Assembly (NCBI RefSeq): GCF_039530285.1
Contig: NZ_BAAAOK010000008.1
Location: 310,001 to 374,000 of the forward strand
DNA length: 64,000 bases
Direction of reading: 5' to 3'
Source: Actinomadura_C alba
GTDB taxonomy: Bacteria > Actinomycetota > Actinomycetes > Streptosporangiales > Streptosporangiaceae
In this document: positions 51,356 through 58,972 of the stretch, piece by piece
How positions within the stretch are numbered: position 1 is the first letter of the stretch
Layout: the number at the start of each line of letters is the position of its first letter
The notes under the pieces: generated by a model
Database searches by the model: none
What the model saw: only the letters and a program-made list of their open reading frames with translations
What the model was told of the DNA's origin: nothing
Program-made: the position numbers and the translations under genes

Positions 51356-54300
51356 ATGCGCATTTCGCTCACGGCGCTGACCGATCAGGGCCCCCGGGAT
51401 ATCGTGATCAATGGCGATTCCGATATGACCGTGGCGAGCGTCGCAACATCACTGATCCGCACCATCGGCGATGACGACCCGTCCGATCCAACGGCGCTCG
51501 CGGTCAAGTCCCCGCGGGCCCGGCCGCTGTGGATGGACGGCCGGATGCTCGACCCGCAGGCCGAGGCCGCCCGGGCGCTGCGCGACGGCGCCGTCGTGAC
51601 GGTCGAGCCGAGGGCGGCCGCGGCCACCGTCCTGGCCGAGCCCTCGGGCCTGGTCGAGATCCGGGTGGTCGGCGGGCCGGCGGCCGGCGGCGTGCACCGG
51701 CTCGGGCTCGGTGCCACGACGATCGGCACCGGCGAGGACGCCGACGTCAGGCTGGCCGGTCCACGGATCCCCGGCCGGTCCCTCCGGGTGACGGTACGGC
51801 CCGGCCAGGTCACGGTCGAGGCCTCGCCGCAGGCCGAGGCGACGCTGGACCGGGTGCCGTTGACGGTGCCGTGCGAGTGGCCGGTCGGTGGCCTGCTCCT
51901 CATGGGATCGACGGCTCTCGCGCTGTCGCCGTCGTCGCGCCCCGACACTCACCTGGAGCCCCTTCCCGAGGGCGGGCTCGCCTTCAACCGGCCGCCCCGC
52001 ATCGGCCCGTCCCGGCGCCCGTGGCGCATCGAGGTGCCACAGCGGCCCGAGCGGGGCGAACGTCAGCGGCTGAGGCTGCTCAGCGCCCTGATGTTCTCGG
52101 CGTTCGGCATGGTCATGGCCTTCGCGCTCAAACAGTGGTGGTGGGCCCTGTTCGCGCTCACCTGGCCCATCATGCAGGTCGCCGAGTGGGCGAGCGACCG
52201 AGTCCACGGCCGCAAGTCCTACCGGAAGGCGCTGAAGGAGTATCACCGGCGCATCGAGGACTTCGATCTTGAGGTCGAGCGGCTACGCCGGGCCGACGAG
52301 TCGGAGCGGCGGGAGATGAGCCCGGATCCCGCCGAGGTCCTGCTCACCGCGACCGGCCCCCGCCGCAGGCTGTGGGAGCGCCGGATCACCGATCCGGACG
52401 CGCTGTGCCTGCGCGTGGGCTTCGCCGACCAGCCGGCGAACATCGAGTTGATCGACAAGGAGGCCGACCGGGAGCAGCCCGTCGCTCGCACGGTGCCGGT
52501 GACACTGCCGCTGGCCGACCTCGGCGTGATCGGGCTGACCGGGCCGCGGCCGGCGTCACGGGCGCTGGCCCGCTGGCTCGTGGCCCAGGCGGCGGCCCAG
52601 CACAGCCCGCGCGACCTGGCCATCGTCGTGCTCTGCGCGGAATCGGGCGAGGCCGGGCCCGGCGCGGCCGAGCACTGGAACTGGGTGCGCTGGCTGCCGC
52701 ACTGCGCTCCCCGCGAGGGTGAGGACTGCGTCGCGATGGTCGGCACCGACCCCGAGTCGGTGGCACGGCGGATCACCGAGCTGGCGATCCGCATCACCGA
52801 CCGGCGCCGTCACCAGAACGCCGCCGGCGGGCTGCCGCCCGCTCCGTCCGACCGGGCCACGCCCCCGTACAACATCCTGGTCGTGCTCGACGGCGCCCGT
52901 ACGCTGCGGCGGGTGCCGGGGATGCCGCAGGTGCTCTCGAGCGGTCCGCAGTTCGGCGTGCACGCGATCTGCGTCGACGATGAGGAACGGTTGCTGCCCG
53001 AGGAGTGCACGGCGGTGGCGGCGTGGGACTGGGACCGGCCGGCCTCGCTCCGGCTGCGCGGCCACGGCCTCGACCGGCTGGGCCCGGTGCTGGCGGATCA
53101 GGTCTCGCCCGCGTGGTGCGACCGGCTGGCCCGCGCGCTGGCACCCTTGCGCGACGTCTCCAGGGAGGACTCCGAGGAGTCGCTCGCCGCGGCGGCCGGG
53201 CTGCTGGAGCTGCTCGGCATGCCCGACCCGACCCCCGACCACGTGCTGGCCGCGTGGGCCGGCGGCGGCCGCACGACCCGTGTCCCGATCGGCCTCGGCA
53301 CCGACGGCCCGTTCCACGTGGACCTGCGGGCCGACGGGCCGCACGCGCTCATCGCGGGCACGACCGGCGCGGGCAAGTCCGAGCTGCTGCAGACGCTGAT
53401 CGCGTCGCTGGCCGTGGCCAACCGCCCGGACGAGATGACCTTCGTGCTCATCGACTACAAGGGCGGCGCGGCGTTCAAGGACTGCGCCGAGCTGCCGCAC
53501 ACGGTCGGCATGGTGACCGACCTCGACGGGCACCTCACCCAGCGGGCGCTCGACTCGCTCGGCGCGGAACTGCGCCGGCGGGAGGCGATCCTGCTCGCCG
53601 CGGGCGCCAAGGACATCGAGGACTACCACGACCTGCGCGACCGCGGTGACGGCGCGGCCCACGAGCCGATGCCCCGGCTCGTGCTGATCATCGACGAGTT
53701 CGCGGCGATGGTGGCGGAGCTGCCCGACTTCGTCAGCGGGCTGGTGGACATCGGCCGGCGCGGCCGGTCGCTCGGAGTGCACCTGGTCCTCGCCACACAG
53801 CGGCCGGCCGGCGTGGTCACCGCCGACATCCGGGCGAACACCAACCTGCGGATCGCGCTGCGGGTGACCGACGCCGACGAGTCGACCGACGTGATCGACT
53901 CTCCCGAGGCCGCGCGCATCTCCAAGGCCACGCCGGGACGTTGCTACGTGCGCTCCGGGGTCTCGGCCCCGCAGGCCGTGCAGACCGCGCGGATCGGTGG
54001 CCGGCGGCCTGGCGCCGGCACCGCCGCCCGCCCCGCGTCGGTGCTGCCGCTGCCGTGGCGCGGGCTGGGGCGCGCGCTGCCGCGGGCCGACGCGGCCGAC
54101 GGTGGTGCGGACGAGTCCACCATGGCCACCGATCTCGGGGCGCTGGTGCGGGCGGTCGCCGGCGCGGCACGCGGCGTGGGGATCCGCCGCCTGCCGAGCC
54201 CGTGGCTGGAGCCGCTGCCCGAGCAGGTGACGCTGTCGCCCCGAACCGCGGCGGGAGGCTCGGTGGTCGACCTGCCGCCCATCGAGTTCGGCGTGACCGA

Positions 54301-55834
54301 CCTGCCGGCCGCCCAGTCGAGGGAGCCCCTGACCCTCGACCTCGCACGCGGCGGCCATGTCTACGTGGCCGGCTCGCCGCGGTCGGGCCGGTCCACCGCG
54401 CTGCGCACGCTCGCCGGCTCGCTGGCCGCTTCGTGCTCCCCGTACGACGCGCACCTCTACGCGATCGACTGCGGCGCCAACGCGCTGCTGCCGCTCGTGG
54501 CACTGCCGCACTGCGGCGCGGTGGTCGGGCGCGACCAGCTCGACCGGGTCGAACGCCTGCTCGCCGCGCTCGCCGCCGAGGTGGCCCGCCGCCAGCAGCT
54601 GCTCGCCGAGGCCGGGTTCGCCTCGATCGCCGAGCAGCGCGCCGCGGTCACCTCCGCCGAGCGGCTGCCGTGGATGGTCCTGCTGCTCGACCGCTGGGAG
54701 GGCTTCGTCGGGGCGTTCGAGAACTACGACTACGGCCGGCTCATCGACACGGTGCTCCGGCTGCTGCGCGAGGGCGCCGCCGTCGGGCTGCGGGCGGTGT
54801 TCACCGGGGACCGTTCCGGCCTCGGCGGGCAGGTGTCCACCGTGTTCGACCGGCGGCTCGTGCTGCGCATGGCCGATCCACAGGACTACGGCTACGCCGG
54901 GATCCAGGAGCGGCAGGTGCCGTCCGCCATGCCGCCGGGACGGGCGCTCGAGCAGACCGGTCCCGGTGAGCCGCTGCGCGAGTCGCAGATCGGGCTGCTG
55001 TGCGACGACCCGTCGGGGACGGCGCAGGTCTCGGCCCTGCAGGACATCACCCGCGGCTGCGCCTCCCGCTACGGGCGGATGCCGCGCCGGATGCGTCCAC
55101 TGCACGTCGACGAGCTGCCGGTACGGGTGTCCTACCGGGAGGCCCTCGCGCTCGACCCCGACTTTCTCGCACCGTCGCCGCTGTGGGCCCTGGTCGGCGT
55201 GGGCGGCGACGCGCTCGCGCCGGTGGGCGTCGACCTCCTCGCCGAGGGTCCGGGCTTCGTCGTGGCCGGCCCGGCGCGGTCCGGCCGCTCGACGACGCTG
55301 CTGACCATCGCGGGGTGCCTGCTCGATCCGTCGGTCGGCGGCGGGCTCGTACCCGTCGCCATCATCACGCCGCGCCGGTCGCCACTGCGCGAGCTGGCCG
55401 GTCGGCCCGGGGTGCTCGGGGTGCTCGACGCCACGGCCTCGGCCGAGGACCTGGAGTCGCTGCTGGAGCACGAGCACCGCTACGCGGTCGTGGTGGACGA
55501 CGCCGAACTGCTGGACGAGACCGAACTCGACGACGCGCTCCGCACAGTCCTGCGCGCCGCGCGGGACGGCGAGCACGCGGTCATCCTCGGCGGGACCACC
55601 GAGGACCTCGCGCGCGGCTACCGCGGCTTTCTGTCCGACACCCGCCGGTCCCGCTCCGGCGTGCTCCTGTCGGTCGACTCGCCCGACGACGGGGATGTGT
55701 TCGGGCTGCGCTTGCCGCGCAACGCCGCCGGCGGCGGGCCGACCGGCCGCGGCGTCTTCGTCGCGGTCGGCGTCACCACCCAGATCCAGGTCGCCCTGCC
55801 CGACCCCACCGACGGCGACCTCCCCGAACCGTGA
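51356..55834 (+). CDS. FtsK/SpoIIIE-type ATPase, EssC/EccC-like
   Basis: Protein of 1492 residues. An N-terminal ubiquitin-like segment (1-85) and an FHA-like segment (about 98-200, GTGEDADVRLAGPRIPGRS) precede two membrane helices near 240-280. Three ATPase modules follow. The first has a true P-loop GTTGAGKSELLQTL (Lys near 674) and Walker B LVLIIDEFAAM. The second (GSPRSGRSTALR, near 1012) and third (GPARSGRSTTLL, near 1310) have Arg in place of the P-loop Lys. Walker A degeneration in the rear modules is typical of type VII secretion EccC/EssC. GGAGGG precedes the ATG at 51356. No EccB, EccD, EccE or MycP homologue is in the window. A WXG100 gene lies 2.4 kb downstream. Confidence 0.87.
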   Translation: MRISLTALTDQGPRDIVINGDSDMTVASVATSLIRTIGDDDPSDPTALAVKSPRARPLWMDGRMLDPQAEAARALRDGAVVTVEPRAAAATVLAEPSGLVEIRVVGGPAAGGVHRLGLGATTIGTGEDADVRLAGPRIPGRSLRVTVRPGQVTVEASPQAEATLDRVPLTVPCEWPVGGLLLMGSTALALSPSSRPDTHLEPLPEGGLAFNRPPRIGPSRRPWRIEVPQRPERGERQRLRLLSALMFSAFGMVMAFALKQWWWALFALTWPIMQVAEWASDRVHGRKSYRKALKEYHRRIEDFDLEVERLRRADESERREMSPDPAEVLLTATGPRRRLWERRITDPDALCLRVGFADQPANIELIDKEADREQPVARTVPVTLPLADLGVIGLTGPRPASRALARWLVAQAAAQHSPRDLAIVVLCAESGEAGPGAAEHWNWVRWLPHCAPREGEDCVAMVGTDPESVARRITELAIRITDRRRHQNAAGGLPPAPSDRATPPYNILVVLDGARTLRRVPGMPQVLSSGPQFGVHAICVDDEERLLPEECTAVAAWDWDRPASLRLRGHGLDRLGPVLADQVSPAWCDRLARALAPLRDVSREDSEESLAAAAGLLELLGMPDPTPDHVLAAWAGGGRTTRVPIGLGTDGPFHVDLRADGPHALIAGTTGAGKSELLQTLIASLAVANRPDEMTFVLIDYKGGAAFKDCAELPHTVGMVTDLDGHLTQRALDSLGAELRRREAILLAAGAKDIEDYHDLRDRGDGAAHEPMPRLVLIIDEFAAMVAELPDFVSGLVDIGRRGRSLGVHLVLATQRPAGVVTADIRANTNLRIALRVTDADESTDVIDSPEAARISKATPGRCYVRSGVSAPQAVQTARIGGRRPGAGTAARPASVLPLPWRGLGRALPRADAADGGADESTMATDLGALVRAVAGAARGVGIRRLPSPWLEPLPEQVTLSPRTAAGGSVVDLPPIEFGVTDLPAAQSREPLTLDLARGGHVYVAGSPRSGRSTALRTLAGSLAASCSPYDAHLYAIDCGANALLPLVALPHCGAVVGRDQLDRVERLLAALAAEVARRQQLLAEAGFASIAEQRAAVTSAERLPWMVLLLDRWEGFVGAFENYDYGRLIDTVLRLLREGAAVGLRAVFTGDRSGLGGQVSTVFDRRLVLRMADPQDYGYAGIQERQVPSAMPPGRALEQTGPGEPLRESQIGLLCDDPSGTAQVSALQDITRGCASRYGRMPRRMRPLHVDELPVRVSYREALALDPDFLAPSPLWALVGVGGDALAPVGVDLLAEGPGFVVAGPARSGRSTTLLTIAGCLLDPSVGGGLVPVAIITPRRSPLRELAGRPGVLGVLDATASAEDLESLLEHEHRYAVVVDDAELLDETELDDALRTVLRAARDGEHAVILGGTTEDLARGYRGFLSDTRRSRSGVLLSVDSPDDGDVFGLRLPRNAAGGGPTGRGVFVAVGVTTQIQVALPDPTDGDLPEP

Positions 55835-55965
55835 CCGTTCCCACCCACTTCCCGGTTTCTCACAACGCACCATTGAAACACTGTGCATTTATGTGAACAC
55901 AGTGTGTGATGTGTGCGGTGGTGTCAGGCTGACGCCATGACACTGATGTTCGATCCCAGGGACGC

Positions 55966-55984
55966 GGTATACCGGGGGTATACT
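55966..55984. promoter_or_regulatory. Tandem palindromic operator of the toxin-antitoxin pair
   Basis: GGTATACC at 55966-55973 and GGTATACT at 55977-55984, two near-identical palindromic half-sites whose starts are 11 bases apart. The second contains the -10 element TATACT (55979-55984), six bases before the antitoxin ATG. The layout fits autorepression by a ribbon-helix-helix antitoxin and a leaderless message. Confidence 0.65.
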
Positions 55985-55990
55985 GCGAAC

Positions 55991-56251
55991 ATGGCGACGA
56001 CCACGATCAAGGTGGACAGCGAAGTACGCGACCGATTGGCCGCCCTTGCCCGAGAGCGCGGCTGCACGATCGGCGATCTGGTCCGGAACCTCGCCGATAC
56101 GACGCCCACCCGCGACGAACTCGACGCCCGGCATCGGGCCGCCGTCGAGTACATCCGTGGACATCTGGTCCCCGACTTCGACGAGTCCGATGTCGCTGCG
56201 GGCAGACGGCTCTGGGATGACCTCAAAGCCGGAAAGCTCACCTCGATATGA
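55991..56251 (+). CDS. Ribbon-helix-helix antitoxin-like protein
   Basis: Protein of 86 residues. The N-terminal MATTTIKVDSEVRDRLAALA is an Arc/MetJ-type ribbon-helix-helix with a beta strand then helices; the C-terminal half is acidic, suited to neutralise a toxin. The ATG at 55991 is chosen because TATACT lies six bases upstream and no ribosome site is seen; an upstream open extension is not family-like. The stop overlaps the toxin start by four bases. Confidence 0.82.
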   Translation: MATTTIKVDSEVRDRLAALARERGCTIGDLVRNLADTTPTRDELDARHRAAVEYIRGHLVPDFDESDVAAGRRLWDDLKAGKLTSI

Positions 56252-56637
56252 GTGCGGTGATTCTCGACCACACAGCACTGAGCGCCCTCGGCGCCGGGAA
56301 CCGTGGTCTCTCGCGCTTGGTCGCCGAACCGCACAGGACGACGGAGGACTACGTCGTCGTGCCCGCGCTGTGTCTTGCGGCCGCGACAGTAGAGCGACCT
56401 GCTCTTGCCGACCACGTCGGCTCGCTGCCTGCGATCAACGTCGTCGAACTGGACTTCTCAGGGGCGGCCGCAGTCGGCCACCTGATCAACGACGGCGCCG
56501 ACTGGCGTATGGCCCATGCCGTTCACGTGGCCCGCCCCAACGTCGAATGGCCGGACGGATGCACGGTGTTCAGCTCGTCTCCCGATCAATATCGACAGTT
56601 CGGGATCCCGGCGATCCCCGTTTCGAGCATGAACTGA
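56248..56637 (+). CDS. PIN-like toxin, degenerate active site
   Basis: Protein of 129 residues translationally coupled to the antitoxin (ATGA). Its shape follows VapC/PIN toxins: AVILDHTALSALG with Asp7, a hydrophobic middle, DWRMAHAVHVAR (Asp85) and a final acidic/hydrophobic block (SSSPDQYRQFGIP). The glutamate expected near residue 45 is replaced by Ala and the spacing is unusual. So the assignment is by architecture and gene order, and nuclease activity is not certain. Confidence 0.7.
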   Translation: MSAVILDHTALSALGAGNRGLSRLVAEPHRTTEDYVVVPALCLAAATVERPALADHVGSLPAINVVELDFSGAAAVGHLINDGADWRMAHAVHVARPNVEWPDGCTVFSSSPDQYRQFGIPAIPVSSMN

Positions 56638-56688
56638 GCCGGCCTTCCTCAGCACGACGTGGTCCGTCACCTTCGGACCTGGAGTTGA

Positions 56689-57027
56689 TCAGTCGGACTC
56701 GATCTCCAGGGCGGCGACGCGGGAGCGGGCCTCGGCCATCGCCGCGTGATACTTCGTGTCCCATTCCGGGTCGTCGTCCGGAATGGTGCGGATGACCTGG
56801 CGGCCCAGCTCGAGGACACCCTGCCCGCCGTCGGTCACCCGGCGTACGACCACCGCCGTGACGCCGCCACCGACCTCGGTGTGGGTCTCCCAACGAGCGT
56901 CCGCCTCCACCGGCGGCGCCGCGCGGCCGGCCCGGCCGCGACCGGAGCCGCCGGAGAGGGCGAGCACCACCAGGTAGACGAGGACGCAGAGGAACAAGAG
57001 CCCCCCGAGCATGACCAGAGCACGCAT
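56689..57027 (-). CDS. Small membrane-anchored hypothetical protein
   Basis: Protein of 112 residues with one N-terminal membrane helix (VMLGGLLFLCVLVYLVVLAL) and an about 85-residue soluble domain with the pattern WETHTEVGGGVTAVVVRRV and a terminal helical acidic stretch. No family recognised. GGAGG before the ATG at 57025-57027. It precedes nothing closely coupled; the SPFH gene starts farther upstream on the same strand with 30 bases between. Confidence 0.72.
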   Translation of the reverse strand: MRALVMLGGLLFLCVLVYLVVLALSGGSGRGRAGRAAPPVEADARWETHTEVGGGVTAVVVRRVTDGGQGVLELGRQVIRTIPDDDPEWDTKYHAAMAEARSRVAALEIESD

Positions 57028-57057
57028 GTGGCACCTCCCGATCCGGGCCGCGGCGCG

Positions 57058-58062
57058 TCAGCGGCCGGGGACGTTCACGCCGCCCGGGTTTCCGGGAGCG
57101 TAGACCGTGATGCCCTGTGGCAGCGCCTTCAGCTTCTCGATCTCAGCACAGGTGGGGCACCTGTTGTAGCCCTCCTGGCGGGCGCGGTTGGCCTCGGCGT
57201 CGGCACGGGCCGAAGCGACCTTGGCCTGTGCCTCGCTGACCTGCGCGAACGCCGCCTGGGCCCGGTCGACCGACTCCTGCACCTTGTCCGGGAGCGTCAC
57301 CCGTACCAGGTTGAAGTGGATGTTGGTGACGAACTTCCCGCCGAGGGTCGACTCCAGGTCGGCGGCCAGGCTGGTGTTGATCGCGGTCTGCACCTTCGCG
57401 ATGTTGGCGTTGTTGCTCTGCGCCTGAAGGCCGGAGGTCCGGGTTCCCTGCCGGGGCGCTGACGTGTTCTGCACCAGCGCGCAGGACGACACCAGCTCGG
57501 CGCAGCGGAAGCTGTTGATCTGGGTGCGGAGGGCGTTGTCGATGACCGGGCGGACGATCTGGTTGAGGAAGGCCAACCAGCCGTCGTCGCCTTCCCAGGC
57601 GTAGTTCGACTCGCCGTCGGGACCGCTGAACTTGCGGGTGCCGAACTTGTCGTCGAAGGCCCTCAGCGCGGCGTGGTCCAGGTTCAGGGTGAAGTACAGC
57701 GTCCCCTCGATGCCCATGTTGACGCCGTCGCTGCTGGGGACCGTCACGACGTCGACCCCGGCGGTGTCGCCCCGCTTCTTCTCAGAGGTGATCGTGTAGA
57801 AGCGCTGCTGGGCGGGGTACCTGTGGATCTTCGAGTAGAAGCCGATCCAGGTCCGGCCGGAGCCCGGTTCGATGACCTGGCGGATCCGGTTGTTGTCGAA
57901 GAACCCGCCGTTGCGGACGACCGCGACGTCACCACCGCCGGTGCGCTCGAAGCCGCCCGCGAGCGCGAGCAGACCCGGCAGGCCGACGACGAGCAGTACG
58001 ACGAGCACGGTGATGACGCCCGTGCGCGAAAGATTCCGGGCAGGCGTAGATGGTTGAGGCAT
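57058..58062 (-). CDS. SPFH/band 7 domain protein with C-terminal CxxC
   Basis: Membrane protein of 334 residues. One helix at about 14-37 is followed by a prohibitin-like SPFH domain (about 45-230; RRYPAQQRFYTIT-type strand, VNMGIEGTLYFTLNLD, ADLESTLGGKFV). A helical stretch (VDRAQAAFAQVSEAQAKVAS) leads to a short tail with RCPTCAEIEKLKALPQGITV, a CxxC site similar to zinc or redox motifs. SPFH proteins form large membrane assemblies and scaffold secretion or protease systems. AAGGGAT precedes the ATG at 58060-58062. The WXG100 gene is 180 bases upstream on the same strand. Confidence 0.83.
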   Translation of the reverse strand: MPQPSTPARNLSRTGVITVLVVLLVVGLPGLLALAGGFERTGGGDVAVVRNGGFFDNNRIRQVIEPGSGRTWIGFYSKIHRYPAQQRFYTITSEKKRGDTAGVDVVTVPSSDGVNMGIEGTLYFTLNLDHAALRAFDDKFGTRKFSGPDGESNYAWEGDDGWLAFLNQIVRPVIDNALRTQINSFRCAELVSSCALVQNTSAPRQGTRTSGLQAQSNNANIAKVQTAINTSLAADLESTLGGKFVTNIHFNLVRVTLPDKVQESVDRAQAAFAQVSEAQAKVASARADAEANRARQEGYNRCPTCAEIEKLKALPQGITVYAPGNPGGVNVPGR

Positions 58063-58244
58063 CGCGATCCCTTTCGAACCCGGCCGGGCCGGCCATTGGT
58101 CTCGATGAGACGTTCGCGGCCGGTTCCGGGATCCCTCGCGGGAGCGCTGAGAGCGGGACATGGCGCGAGGCCTCGACCGGGGGGGTCAGTCGAGGCCTCG
58201 CAAATCGGCATATACCAGGAATTCAGGGATATACCGAAACTAGG

Positions 58245-58517
58245 TCAGCGCGTCGCCGACTCGATGTTCTGCCGGGACTTCTTGATGTCCTGGCCGCCCT
58301 GATCGAGCGCCACGGCCATCTTGTCGAAGGCGGTCTTCGCCTCCTGCCAGGCGCTGCGGAAACGATCGGCTTGGGGCCCCCACCAGGTCTCGGTGCTGCT
58401 CACCGTGCGCCCGTTCAGGTCCTTGATGAGCGCGTCGAGATTCCGGGAGTGCTTGCTGAACATCCGGGACAGCTCTTCCAGTGCCGCGATATTGGCACCG
58501 CGCCGGTCTCCGCTCAT
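58245..58517 (-). CDS. WXG100 family (ESAT-6-like) protein
   Basis: Protein of 90 residues, the standard WXG100 size, predicted as a helical hairpin. The WxG turn is WWGPQA (Trp45, Gly47) between two helices. There is no signal peptide. Such proteins are secreted substrates or partners of type VII-like systems driven by an EccC/EssC ATPase; a candidate ATPase is 51356-55834. AAAGGATC precedes the ATG at 58515-58517. Confidence 0.9.
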   Translation of the reverse strand: MSGDRRGANIAALEELSRMFSKHSRNLDALIKDLNGRTVSSTETWWGPQADRFRSAWQEAKTAFDKMAVALDQGGQDIKKSRQNIESATR

Positions 58518-58972
58518 GACTTGATCCTTTCATTGAGAACAAGGGTCATGCCGCTGCCCGTTCCGGGTCACCCAGCGTCTCCGGGGTCCGATGGCCGGCT
58601 CGGAGGGCGACGCGATCGCATCGGCGCCCAGCTTAGAGATCGGCGATTGACCTTTCCAGGCGCACATCGCCGTTCGAATGTCACTTCGCCCCCATTCGCA
58701 CCACAGAGAACTGACCGCATGCGGCCATGGACACCGCAATGGAAATACGGCCCGACCCCCGAGAAGGCGGCAGCGACCTCTGTTCGAACGCCTTCCCACC
58801 CGGCCGGGGAAACCAGATCTTTTCTCATCGTCATCTTCGCCGTCAATGCCGCCGGCCGACCGGTCGCCGCTCCGCCGGCGAGCGCCGCCGGCCGGGTGCC
58901 GAGGAGGGCCTTACGAGGTCGAGCGGCGCAGTTGCCTAGACTTCCGTGCGGAAGTTCTAGAAGGAGTCGCCC
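58518..58972. other. Gene-free region upstream of the carboxylase alpha subunit
   Basis: 455 bases between divergent genes, with no open frame resembling a protein. The right end holds the inverted repeat at 58936-58960 and the start signals of the next gene. Promoter elements for the WXG100 gene must lie at the left end, but none is clear. Confidence 0.55.
58936..58960. promoter_or_regulatory. Inverted repeat abutting the carboxylase alpha RBS
   Basis: CTAGACTTCCG and its complement (with one bulged T) are separated by TG, and AAGGAG starts at the next base. It also contains TAGACT (58937-58942), which could be a -10 element. It could therefore be an operator over the promoter, or an RNA hairpin near the ribosome site. 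Confidence 0.5.

Noticed and set aside
52556..55888. Minus-strand open frame of about 1100 codons
   Set aside because: Shadow of the FtsK-like gene, with Arg/Gly/Pro-biased composition.
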